Shown piece by piece: positions 23,006 to 37,469 of a stretch of DNA of 64,000 bases. The translations under genes and the position numbers were made by a program. Source of the DNA: Siphonodentalium dalli (lineage: Eukaryota; Mollusca; Scaphopoda; Gadilida; Siphonodentaliidae); NCBI GenBank assembly GCA_032622095.1, contig CP136063.1, positions 86,775,980 through 86,839,979 of the forward strand. Reading direction: 5' to 3'. The notes under the pieces are model-generated. The model was not told where the DNA came from, did no database searches, and worked only from the letters and a program-made list of their open reading frames with translations. The stretch's first letter is position 1. Every line of letters begins with the position of its first letter.

Positions 23006-24936
23006 TATATATAATATATAAACCCGATGAATACACACCCGACATCGACTATAAATATATACGACCCCGACTATACACCCGACCTCGACTATACATACGA
23101 CCACGACTATACAACCGACACAGACTATATACCCGACACTAACTATATATAGGCTACATCCGACCTGACTATATATATACACCCGACACCGACGGTACAT
23201 ATATAGGCCTGCGCCCGACATCGACTATACATACGACCCCGACTATACACCCGACCTCGACTATACACCTGACACCGACTATATATATATACACCGATCT
23301 CGACTACACCCCGACCCTGACCCGGCCTCGACTATACACCCGACCACGACTATACACCCGACCCCGACCTCGACAATAAATCGGACCTCGACTATACACC
23401 GACATGACTATACACCGACCCTGACTATAAATACGACCACGACTTTACACCCATGCAACCTCGACCATACACCCGACCCCGACTATACACCCGAACCCGA
23501 TTAAAACACCGACCCAGACTACTATACACCCAACCTCGACAATAAATCGGACCTCGACTATACACCGACCCTGACTATAAATACGACCCCGACTATACAT
23601 ACGACCCCGACTATACACCTGACACCGACTATACACCCGACCCCGACTATACAACGACCCGACTATAAATACGACCCCGACTATACACCCAATCCCGACT
23701 ATATATCCGATCCCAATTATACACCCGATCCCGACTATACACCCGATCCCGACAATACACTGACCCCGACTATAAATACGACTCCGACTATAAACACTAC
23801 CCCGACTATACACCCGATCCCGACTATATACCCGATCCCGACTATAAACCCGATCCCGACTATACACCCGATCCCGACTATACACCGACCCCGACTATAA
23901 ATACGACTGCGACTATAAACACTATCCCGACTATACACCCGATCCCGACTATATACCCGATCCCGACTATACACCCGATCCCGACTATACACCCGATCCA
24001 CACAACCTTGACAATACACTCTACCTCGACTATACACCCGACCTCGACTATATACATCCGACCTCGACTATACATCCGATCAACCTCGACTATACACCCG
24101 ACCTCGTCTATACAGGTTTACACCCGACCTCCACTATAAGGCCTCCACCCGACCTCGGCTATACATACATCCAACCTCGACTATACATCCGACATCGACT
24201 ATACACCCGACCTCGAGTAAACATCCGACCTCGACTATATACATCCGACCTCGACTATAAATCCGACCTCGACTATACACCCGACCTCGACTATACAGGT
24301 TTACACCCGACCTCCACTATAAGGCCTCCACCCGACCTCGGCTATATAGGCCTACATCCAACCTCGACTATCTACTAGATCCCGACCAGACAATACACCC
24401 GACCCCGACTACATCCACATGCACCGAACTCGAATATACACCGACGTCGACTATATATAAACCCGACTATACACCCAACCAGACTATATAGGCCTAGGCC
24501 CCTACCCGACCAAACTATACATCCGGCCTGGACTATACATCCGACTAAACACCCGACACCAGTCGATGCGCGACCCCGATTATACACCCGACACCGACTA
24601 TACATATACCCGACTATTGACTTATTAGACATCGACTATATATACGACCCCGACTATACATCCGACACCGATTATATATAAACCCAACTATACACCCGAC
24701 ATCGACTACATACGACAACGACTATACACCCGACATCGAATTATAAATATACCCGACTATTGACTATATTAGACATCGACTATATATACGACCCCGACTA
24801 TACACCCGACACCGGCTATATATAAACCCAACTATACACCCGACATCGACTACATACGACCCCGACTATATATCTGACACCGAATATACATACGATCCAG
24901 ACTATACACCCGATACCGACTATACACCCGATCCCG

Positions 24937-24979
24937 ACCCGTTCTCTAACCACTGTGCTACCGAACTCCACGCAATAAG
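24937..24979 (-). repeat. tRNA/SINE-like segment in satellite, copy 2
   Basis: Same box A segment at 24950-24960, in the same position relative to the higher-order unit and followed by 'aataagtatatataatat'. Confidence 0.6.
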
Positions 24980-27900
24980 TATATATAATATATAAACCCG
25001 AATATACACACCCGACATCGACTATAAATATATACGACCCCGACTATACACCCGACATCGACTATACATACGACCACGACTATACACCCGACACAGACTA
25101 TATACCCGACACTAACTATATATAGGCTACATCCGACCTGACTATATATATACACCCGACACCGACTGTACATATATAGGCCTGCGCCCGACATCGACTA
25201 TACATACGACCCCGACTATACACCAGACCTCGACTATACACCTGACACCGACTATATATACACCGATCTCGACTACACCCCGACCCTGACTATACACCCG
25301 GCCTCGACTATACACCCGAACCCGACTATACACCCGATCCCGACCTCGACAATAAATCGGACCTCGACTATACACCGACATGACTATACACCGACCCTGA
25401 CTATAAATACGAACCCGAACCCGATTAAAACACCGACCCCGACTACTATACACCCAACCTCGACAATAAATCGGACCTCGACTATACACCGACCCTGACT
25501 ATAAATACGACCCCGACTATAATTACGACCCGACTAAACACCCGACACCGACTATACACCCGACCCCGACAATACAACGACCCGACTATAAATACGACCC
25601 GACTATACACCCGATCCCGACTATATATCCGATCCCAACTATACACCCGATCCCGACTATACACCCGATCCCGACTATACACCGACCCCGACTATAAATA
25701 CGACTCCGACTATAAACACTTCCCCGACTATACACCCGATCCCGACTATATACCCGATCCCGACTATACACCCGATCCCGACTATACACCCGATCCCGAC
25801 TATAAACCCGACCCGACTATAAATACGACCCCGACCATATACCCGATCCCGACTATACATCCGACCCCGACTATACACCGACCCCGACAATAAATACGAC
25901 CCCGACTATACACCCGATCCCGACTATACACCCGACCCCGACTATAAACCGACCCCGACTATAAATACGACCCGCCTATACACCCGATCCCGACTATACA
26001 CCCGATCCCGACTATGCACCTGATTCCGACTATACACCCGACCTCGACAATAAATCGGACCTCGACTATACACCGACCGCGACTATAAATACGACCCCGA
26101 CTATAAATACGACTCCGACTATACACCCGACACCGACTATACACCGACTTCGACAATAAAGCGGACCTCGAATATACACCGACCCTGACTATACACCGAC
26201 CCCGACTATAAATACGACCACGGCTATACACCCAACCTCGACCATACACCGACCCCGACTATACACCCGATCCCGATTAAACACTGACCCCGACTACTAT
26301 ACACCCAACCTCGACTATACACCTGCACCGACTATATATACACCGATCTCGATTATACCGACCTGACTATACACCGACCCTGACTATAAATACGACCACA
26401 GCTTTACACCCAACCTCGACCATACACCCGACCCCGACTATACACCCGAACCCGAATAAACACCGACCCCGACTACTATACACCCAACCTCGACAATAAA
26501 TCGGACCTCGACTATATATACACCGACCCTGACTATAAATACGACCCCGACTATAAATACGACCCCGACTATACACCCGACACCGACTATATACCCGACC
26601 CCGACTATACCACGACCCGACTATAAATACGACCCCGACTATACAGCCGATCCCGACTATATATCCGATCCCAACTATACACCCGATCCCGACTATACAC
26701 CGACCCCGACTATAAATTCGACTCCGACTATAAACACTACCCCGACTATACACCCGATCCCGACTATATACCCGATCCCGACTATACACCAGATCCCGAC
26801 TATACACCCGATCCCGACTATACACCCGACCCCGAATATAAATACGACCCCGACCATATACCCGATCCCGACTATACACCCGACCCCGACTATACACCGA
26901 CCCCGACAATAAATACGACCCCGACTATACACCCGATCCCGACTCTACACCCGACCCTGACTATAAACCGACCCCGACTATAAATACGACCCCGCCTATA
27001 CACCCGATCCCGACTATACACCCGATCCCGACTATGCACCCGATTCCGACTATACACCCGACCTCGACAATAAATCGGACCTCGACTATACACCGACCCC
27101 GACTATAAATACGACCCCGACTATAAATACGACTCCGACTATACACCCGACACCGACTATACACCCGACTTCGACAATAAATCGGACCTCGAATATACAC
27201 CGACCCTGACTATACACCGACCCAGACTATAAATACGACCACGGCTATACACCCAACCTCGACCATACACCCGACCCCGACTATACACCCGATCCCGATT
27301 AAACACTGACCCCGACTACTATACACCCAACCACGACTATACACCTGCACCGACTATATATACACCGATCTCGATTATACACCCGACCCTGACTATAAAC
27401 CGACCCAGACTATAAATACGACCACGGCTATACACCCAACCTCGACCATACACCCGATACCGACTATACACCCGATCCCGATTAAACACCGACCCCGACT
27501 ACTATACATCCGACCTCGACTATACACCCGACCTCGACTATACAGGTTTACACCCGACCTCCACTATAAGGTCTCCACCCGACCTCGGCTATATAGGCCT
27601 ACATCCAACCTCGACTATCTACTAGATCCCGACCAGACAATACACCCGACCCGACTACATGCATATGCACCGAACTCGAATATACACCGACGTCGTCTAT
27701 AAACCCGACTATACACCCGACCAGACTATATAGGCCTAGGCCCCTACCCGACCAAACTATACATCCGGCCTGGACTATACATCCGACTAAACACCCGACA
27801 CCAGTCGACGCGCGACCCCGATTATACACCCGACACCGACTATACATATACCCGACTATTGACTATATTAGACATCGACTATATATACGACCCCGACTAT

Positions 27901-28178
27901 ACATCCGACACCGACTATATATAAACCCAACTATACACCCGACATCGACTACATACGACACCGACTATACACCCGATATCGACTATACATATACCCGACT
28001 ATTGACTATATTAGACATCGACTATATATACGACCCCGACTATACACCCGACACCGACTATATATAAACCCAACTATACACCCAACATCGACTACATACG
28101 ACCCCGACTATACATCTGACACCGACTATACATACGATCCAGACTATACACCCGATACCGACTATACACCCGATCCCG

Positions 28179-28221
28179 ACCCGTTCTCTAACCACTGTGC
28201 TACCGAACTCCACGCAATAAG
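28179..28221 (-). repeat. tRNA/SINE-like segment in satellite, copy 3
   Basis: Box A at 28192-28202; 3242 bp from copy 2. Confidence 0.6.
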
Positions 28222-31200
28222 TATATATAATATATAAACCCGAATATACACACCCGACATCGACTATAAATATATACGACCGCGACTATACAACCGACAT
28301 CGACTATACATACGACCACGACTATACAACCGACACAGACTATATACCCGACACTAACTATATATAGGCTACATCCGACCTGATTATATATATACACCCG
28401 ACACCGACTGTACATATATAGGCCTGCGCCCGACATCGACTATACATACGACCCCGACTATACACCCGACCTCGACTATACACCTGACACCGACTATATA
28501 TACACCGATCTCGACTACACCCCGACCCTGACTATACACCCGGCCTCGACTATAAACCCGACCCCGACTATACACCCGATCCCGACATCGACAATAAATC
28601 GGACTTCGACTATACACCGACCCTGACTATAAATACGACCACGGCTTTACACCAACCTCGACCATACACCCGACCCCGACTATACACCCGAACCCGATTA
28701 AAACACCGACCCGACTACTATATATACCCAACCTCGACAATAAATCGGACCTCGACTATACACCGACCCTGATTATAAATACGACCCCGACTATAATTAC
28801 GACCCCGACTATACACCCGACACCGACTATACACCCGACCCCGACTATACAACGACCCGACTATAAATACGACCCGACTATACACCCGATCCCGACTATA
28901 TATCCGATCCCAACTATACACCCGATCCCGACTATACACCCGATCCCGACAATACACCGACCCCGACTATAGACTATATGCACTACCCCGACTATACACC
29001 CGATCCCGACTATATACCCGATCCCGACTATAAACCCGATCCCGACTATACACCCGATCCCGACTATACACCGACCCCGACTATAAATACGACTCCGACT
29101 ATAAACACTACCCAGACAATACACCCGATCCCGACTATATACCCGATCCCGACTATAAACCCGACCCCGACTATAAATACGACCCCGACCATATACCCGA
29201 TCCCGACTATACACCCGACCCCGACTATACACCGACCCCGACAATAAATACGACCCCGACTATACACCCGATCCCGACTATACACCCAACCCCGACTATA
29301 AACCGACCCCGACTATAAATACGACCCCGCCTACACACCCGATCCCGACTATACACCCGACCCCGACTATGCACCTGATTCCGACTATACACCCGACCTC
29401 GACAATAAATCGGACCTCGACTATACACCGACCCCGACTATAAATACGACCCCGACTATAAATACGACTCCGACTATACACCCGACACCGACTATACACC
29501 CGACTTCGACAATAAATCGGACCTCTAATATACACCGACCCTGACTATACACCGACCCCGACTATAAATACGACCACGGCTATACACCCAACCTCGACCA
29601 TACACCCAACCTCGACCATACACCCGACCCCGACTATACACCCGATCCCGATTAAACACTGACCCCGACTACTATACACCCAACCTCGACTATACACCTG
29701 CACCGACTATATATACACCGATCTCGATTATACCGACCTGACTATACACCGACCCTGACTATAAATACGACCACAGCTTTACACCCAACCTCGACCATAC
29801 ACCCGACCCCGACTATACACCCGAACCCGATTAAACACCGACCCCGACTACTATACACCCAACCTCGACAATAAATCGGACCTCGACTATATATACACCG
29901 ACCCTGACTATAAATACGACCCCGACTATAAATACGACCCCGACTATACACCCGATCCCGACTATATACCCGACACCGACTATACCACGACCCGACTATA
30001 AATACGACCCCGACTATACAGCCGATCCCGACTATATATCCGATCCCAACTATACACCCGATCCCGACTATACACCGACCCCAACTATAAATTCGACTCC
30101 GACTATAAACACTACCCCGACTATACACCCGATCCCGACTATATACCCGATCCCGACGATACACCAGATCCCGACTATACACCCGATCCCGACTATACAC
30201 CCGACCCCGAATATAAATACGACCCCGACCATATACCCGATCCCGACTATACACCCGACCCCGACTATACACCGACCCCGACAATAAATACGACCCCGAC
30301 TATACACCCGATCCCGACTCTACACCCGACCCTGACTATAAACCGACCCCGACTATAAATACGACCCCGCCTATACACCCGATCCCGACTATACACCCGA
30401 TCCCGACTATGCACCCGATTCCGACTATACACCCGACCTCGACAATAAATCGGACCTCGACTATACACCGACCCCGACTATAAATACGACCCCGACTATA
30501 AATACGACTCCGACTATACACCCGACACCGACTATACACCCGACTTCGACAATAAATCGGACCTCGAATATACACCGACCCTGACTATACACCGACCCAG
30601 ACTATAAATACGACCACGGCTATACACCCAACCTCGACCATACACCCGACCCCGACTATACACCCGATCCCGATTAAACACTGACCCCGACTACTATACA
30701 CCCAACCACGACTATACACCTGCACCGACTATATATACACCGACCTCGATTATACACCCGACCCTGACTATAAACCGACCCAGACTATAAATACGACCAC
30801 GGCTATACACCCAACCTCGACCATACACCCGATACCGACTATACACCCGATCCCGATTAAACACCGACCCCGACTACTATACATCCGACCTCGACTATAC
30901 ACCCGACCTCGACTATACAGGTTTACACCCGACCTCCACTATAAGGTCTCCACCCGACCTCGGCTATATAGGCCTACATCCAACCTCGACTATCTACTAG
31001 ATCCCGACCAGACAATACACCCGACCGACTACATGCATATGCACCGAACTCGAATATACACCGACGTCGTCTATATCCCGACTATACACCCGACCAGACT
31101 ATATAGGCCTAGGCCCCTACCCGACCAAACTATACATCCGGCCTGGACTATACATCCGACTAAACACCCGACACCAGTCGACGCGCGACCCCGATTATAC

Positions 31201-31551
31201 ACCCGACACCGACTATACATATACCCGACTATTGACTATATTAGACATCGACTATATATACGACCCCGACTATACATCCGACACCGACTATATATAAACC
31301 CAACTATACACCCGACATCGACTACATACGACACCGACTATACACCCGATATCGACTATACATATACCCGACTATTGACTATATTAGACATCGACTATAT
31401 ATACGACCCCGACTATACACCCGACACCGACTATATATAAACCCAACTATACACCCGACATCGACTACATACGACCCCGACTATACATCTGACACCGAAT
31501 ATACATACGATCCAGACTATACACCCGATACCGACTATACACCCGATCCCG

Positions 31552-31594
31552 ACCCGTTCTCTAACCACTGTGCTACCGAACTCCACGCAATAAG
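31552..31594 (-). repeat. tRNA/SINE-like segment in satellite, copy 4
   Basis: Box A at 31565-31575; 3373 bp from copy 3. Confidence 0.6.
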
Positions 31595-34500
31595 TATATA
31601 TAATATATAAACCCGAATATACACACCCGACATCGACTATAAATATATACGACCCCGACTATACACCCGACATCGACTATACATACGACCACGACTATAC
31701 AACCGACACAGACTATATACCCGACACTAACTATATATAGGCTACATCCGACCTGACTATATATATACACCCGACACCGACTGTACATATATAGGCCTGC
31801 GCCCGACATCGACTATACATACGACCCCGACTATACACCCGACCTCGACTATACACCTGACACCGACTATATATACACCGATCTCGACTACACCCCGACC
31901 CTGACTATACACCCGGCCTCGACTATAAACCCGACCCCGACTATACACCCGATCCCGACATCGACAATAAATCGGACCTCGACTATACACCGACCCTGAC
32001 TATAAATACGACCACGGCTTTACACCAACCTCGACCATACACCCGACCCCGACTATACACCAGAACCCGATTAAAACACCGACCCGACTACTATATACCC
32101 AACCTCGACAATAAATCGGACCTCGACTATACACCGACCCTGATTATAAATACGACCCCGACTATAATTACGACCCCGACTATACACCCGACACCGACTA
32201 TACACCCGACCCCGACTATACAACGACCCGACTATAAATACGACCCGACTATACACCCGATCCCGACTATATATCCGATCCCAACTATACACCCGATCCC
32301 GACTATACACCCGATCCCGACAATACACCGACCCCGACTATAGACTATAAACACTACCCCGACTATACACCCGATCCCGACTATATACCCGATCCCGACT
32401 ATAAACCCGATCCCGACTATACACCCGATCCCGACTATACACCGACCCCGACTATAAATACGACTCCGACTATAAACACTACCCCGACTATACACCCGAT
32501 CCCGACTATATACCCGATCCCGACTATACACCCGATCCCGACTATACACCCGATCCCGACTATAAACCCGACCCCGACTATAAATACGACCCCGACCATA
32601 TACCCGATCTCGACTATACACCCGACCCCGACTATACACCGACCCCGACAATAAATACGACCCCGACTATACACCCGATCCCGACTATACACCCAAACCC
32701 GACTATAAACCGACCCCGACTATAAATACGACCCCGCCTATACACCCGATCCCGACTATACACCCGATCCCGACTATGCACCTGATTCCGACTATACACC
32801 CGACCTCGACAATAAATCGGACCTGGACTATACACCGACCCCGACTATAAATACGACCCCGACTATAAATACGACTCCGACTATACACCCGATCCCGACT
32901 ATATACCCGATCCCGACTATGCACCCGATTCCGACTATACACCCGACCTCGACAATAAATCGGACCTCGACTATACACCGACCCCGACTATAAATACGAC
33001 CCCGACTATAAATACGACTCCGACTATACACCCGACACCGACTATACACCCGACTTCGACAATAAATCGGACCTCGAATATACACCGACCCTGACTATAC
33101 ACGACCCCGACTATAAATACGACCACGGCTATACACCCAACCTCGACCATACACCCGATCCCGACTATACACCCGATCCCGATTAAACACTGACCCCGAC
33201 TACTATACAACCAACCTCGACTATACACCTGCACCGACTATATATATACACCGATCTCGATTATACATTCGACCCTGACTATAAACCGACCCAGACTATA
33301 AATACGACCACGGCTATACACCCAACCTCGACCATACACCCGATACCGACTATACACCCGATCGCGATTAAACACCGACCCCGACTACTATACACCCAAC
33401 CTCCACTATACACCTGCACCGACTATATATACACCGATCTCGATTATACACCCGATCCTGACTATACACCCGACCTCGAATATACACCCGACCCCGACTA
33501 TACACCCTATCCCGACTATACACCCGACCTCGACAATAAATCGGACCTCGACTATGCACAGACCCTGACTATACACCGAGCCTGACTATAAATACGACCA
33601 CGGCTATACACCCAACCTCGACTATACAACCGACCCAGACTATACACCCGATCCCGTTTAAACACCCGACCCCGACTACTATACACACAACTTTGACAAT
33701 CAATCGGACCTCGACTATACACCGACCCTGACTATACACCCGACCCCGACTATACACCGACCCGACTATACACCCGACACCGACTATACACCCGATCCCG
33801 ACTATAAGTACGACCCTGACTATATATACACCCGACCCCGACTATACACCCGATCCCAACTATACACCCGACCCCGACTATACACCGACCCCGTCTATAA
33901 ATACCATGCACTCCGACGATAAATACAACCCCGACTATACACCCGATCCCGACTATATACCCAATCCCAACTAAACACCCGATCCAGTCTATATACCCGA
34001 TCCCGACTATACACCCGACCCCGACTATATACCGACCCCGACTATAAATACGACCCCGACTATAAATACGACCCCGACTATACACCCTGTCCCGACTATA
34101 CACCCGACCCCGACTATACACCGACTATAAATACGACCCCGACTATAAACCGACCCCGACTATACACCGACCCCGTCTATACACCCGCTCCCGACTATAC
34201 ACCCGGTCCCGACTATACACCCGACCTCGACTATACACCAACCCCGACTATAAATACGACCCCGACTATAAATACGACCCCGACTATACACCCGACCCAT
34301 ACTATATACCCGATCCCGACTATACACCCGACTCCGACTATACACCCGATCCCGACTATACACCCGACCCCGTCTATACACCCGATCCCGACTATACACC
34401 GACCCCGACTATACACCCGATCCGACTATAAACCCGATCCGGACTATACACACGACCCCGACTATAGACCCGATCCCGACAATACACCCGATCCCTACTA

Positions 34501-34875
34501 TAAACCCGACCCCGACTATACACCCGATCCCGACTATACACCCGATCCCGACTACACACCCGATCCCGGCTATACACCCGACTCCGACTATACACACCGA
34601 TCCGACTATACACCCGATCCGGACTATACACCCGACCCCGACTATAAATACGACCCCGACTATAAATACGACCCCGACCCCGACATACAACATCGACTAT
34701 ACGCACGCTCCCGACTATACATACGACTTCGACTAGGCATAAATATACGACCCCGACTATACACCGGACCTCGACTATATAGGCCTATACATACGACCTC
34801 GACCATGCAGGCCTATACATACGACCCCGGCTATACACCCGATACCGTCTATAGCCTACATCCGATCCCGACTAT

Positions 34876-36959
34876 TTACATTTACGGAATTACTCAAAGA
34901 GGCAATTGAGGCCCATCACAGGAGTTTGTTGTTGTACAAAACAGCATTATGACAGTTAATTAATCTATATATGGGTCTCAAAATTTGTAGTAGATATATA
35001 AGAAGGTTCTCATTGAACTGTACGTGTTGTCTATGTGTGTCAAATATATACAACAACTGCAACTTGTTCCAGTCGTTGGTTGTACGACAGAGGTAAATGT
35101 TTTTATATGTATCAGAATCAGGCTGAAGTGGGATATAATTTGCTTGATGGTATTGTCTCGTTTCCGGGTGCTGGAAGTTGATACGGCAGACGTTGTGGTT
35201 TTAAACTCTTCACCCATATTCACAATCACACGGCTGATATCAGACAACTTGGGCGTAATCCGAATACATCCAGCACAACTTCACATAAAAAAAAAGATTT
35301 TGATTTGTTAAAAAGGCATAATGCTCTATTTTTTTTTCTCTCAACTCGTTATGTTGGGATATAATATTTTATCATAAAATCGGATATAAGATTTCTTATA
35401 TCTCAACACAACGAGTTGGGGGTCCTCAGAAAAAAGGGTGATTATATCACTTGTTCCATGGAAAGGTATATATGGTATCTCGAAAACCAAAGTCCTGTTT
35501 GGATCCATGCAGCCGCTCCACTATAATAGTTTTTTTTTAATCGTACAATATATAGAAATCTCGACTGTAACTCCCACCATATAGAGATATCTTTATTACC
35601 TCCAAGTATAGGAGAGATCGATATATACATGACATATAATTACAGTTGGATTAAAGTGGGCTCCCCTGGTCAGTGTGGTGGGCCGTTATGTACAAGTATG
35701 GAGAGGTGTTGGAAACCACGAGAGTGAAGCATATATGCACTTGAATGTTCACTACAGCTTTTGTTGCAGGAAAATCTGATTTTGTCCAATAGATATGAAA
35801 GTTAGTCGTTACAACATGCGTGGGTGTTGAGAAGATAATTACAATGGACGTGACGCGGGTTGCTGAACGCCATTCCTGATCATTGTGCTGAGAACGTACA
35901 GGAACTTCGCAGAATATAGTACTAGTTCCTTGAGGCAGTGGGATATGTGTTCTGTTAGGGTTTCCAGAGAACTTCCGAGGAGGGTTGCTACCAAGTCATC
36001 TTTGGCTATATGGTCCTATATATATAACGACGTATAAGGTAAAAATATTCGGGTATGCCGAAACGAGAGATAATAGAAATCTCGACTGGAACTCCCACCA
36101 TATAACATTCTTGACGGGAACTCCATTCTTGCTGTGAAACCTATACGAGTGATACGCTATATATTATTCGGGAAAGATAACAATTTGATGGTGAATTTTA
36201 ATTGTGTTCCCAGTTCACAAACAGTGAGATTAATTAAATCGAGACGCTTCATTGTCATACCGCGTTATATATTTGCACAGCGAGTTTCATCCGGCTGACT
36301 AATTTTCTTCGCTGTTCAAATCATTATAATTCGATACCTGTGGGGCAATGGGATGCATGATACCACGCTATGCTTATCTATCTATCATTCCTATAAATTT
36401 TAACCTAGGCTTAAGGGCCTATATTCTGAGTGTAAAGAGAATACTCTCAGATTTAAATACAGTTCGAAATGTTCAGGTAAGAAACATATTTAGCTTATTA
36501 TTCTATAGCTCTTTTTACATTCTGTATAAAACAGGTTTGGTCTTTTGTTTTTCTTTTATAAATACACTATCAAACTCTTTTTTTTTAAATAAGCAAATAT
36601 ATGGTTTTCATGAAAGCGCATGGATATACATGTAAATTTCTCATCTTAATATTTTGAAAGTATGATTTTTATCATTGTAAATTAAAAGAGTACCGTATTA
36701 ACATACGCAAACTTCACATAACAATGTCTTTATTTTCAGAAGAAAACCCCAATATTTAAAGGTAAAATGTGTATAGGGATAAGGCTTTTCGTGGATTTTA
36801 GGAAAGATAGACAATATCTATGTTATACCAAACATAAATCATTGAGAAACATGGCTCAAAGAGAGGGAGACGAAGAATGATAAGAGAGAACCTTTATTCG
36901 AGAGAAATAAACTAAAAAAAATAATGATAAAATCCTCATAAAATGATCCAAGTCAGTTA
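34876..36959. other. Intergenic region after the satellite
   Basis: No gene recognised. It holds a hairpin at 35342-35418 ('caactcgttatgttgggata' and its inverse). 'aatctcgactg(t/g)aactccc' occurs twice (35557 and 36077). Several short ORFs show no domain. Confidence 0.5.
35342..35418. repeat. Imperfect hairpin
   Basis: Arms 'caactcgttatgttgggata' and 'tatctcaacacaacgagttg' around an AT-rich loop. Confidence 0.75.
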
Positions 36960-37469
36960 TTAAAGGCCCACTTAAGTTTTGAACCCCCAGATCACATATA
37001 TAAAATATATGCCATATTATATACCATTTAAAAGAGGAAGCTCCAAAACACTGTATTATCAACTTATCCGGTGTAATAAAGTATGAACATGTTGTCTAAC
37101 TTGTCTTTGTTGAGTTACCGACTTGTTTTTTTGTTTAAGTTTCATCTGGTTTTGTTGTGCAAAGTGTATTATTTTCAAAGGAGTGGGAATAACTATATAT
37201 TTTAAAGATAGAGTTATTCCCCTTCCATTGAAAATACATTTTTAGTTTGAATTATGTTGCATTCTGGGAGCCATATATAACGGGGGAATCTTTTTATGAT
37301 TTCAGCTGTTTTCTATTTCTCTATGGGCATCTTCTTAGACACAGACGTTTCAAATGGTGATGAATTGTAGTATTTTAATCATATCTTATGGCATAGATTG
37401 CTAATAAAACCGTTATCAAGGCACTATACAAAAATTAGTCGGTGACTCGAAAATTAAGTGGGGCTTTAA
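36960..37469. mobile_element. TTAA-flanked MITE (AGGCCCACTTAA family), copy 1
   Basis: TTAAAGGCCCACTTAAGTTT at the left and AAATTAAGTGGGGCTTTAA at the right are inverted, with TTAA at both edges. 510 bp. Copies at 39005 and 44360. Confidence 0.85.

Larger units (their letters stand above)
22041..34875. repeat. 12.8 kb satellite of 18-bp monomers with higher-order repeats
   Basis: Built from variants of CCCGACCTCGACTATACA (18 bp). Main variants change CCTCG to CCCCG or TCCCG, or insert 'aaatacga' in place of 'cacccga'. The landmark CCTAGG in 'ggcctaggccc' lies at 22670, 24493, 27735 and 31109 (spacings 1823, 3242, 3374). A second landmark, CCGTTCTCTAACCACTGTGC, lies at 22965, 24939, 28181 and 31554 (1974, 3242, 3373). 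Blocks 2-4 are therefore higher-order copies of about 3.24 and 3.37 kb; block 1 is shorter. The 3' part (33.5-34.8 kb) is more monomeric. Each monomer carries two or more CpG. The long minus-strand hexapeptide ORFs result from the 18-bp period and are not genes. Confidence 0.97.

Noticed and set aside
23445-23885. Long minus-strand ORFs with YSRGRV or CIVGIG repeats across the satellite
   Set aside because: All frames are similarly open because the monomer is 18 bp. No start context, splice sites or domain; best explained as repeat artefact.
22041-34875. Satellite as a centromere or telomere
   Set aside because: It lies between ordinary genes, is only 12.8 kb, and shows no telomeric TTAGGG or known centromeric motif. 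Nothing in the window supports such a role.
22041-34875. CRISPR-like array
   Set aside because: No constant repeat with unique spacers; the units are contiguous variants of one another in a eukaryotic sequence.
36348-36635. 95-residue hydrophobic plus-strand ORF
   Set aside because: AT-rich sequence readily gives Phe/Ile/Leu-rich frames; no signal of conservation or gene context.
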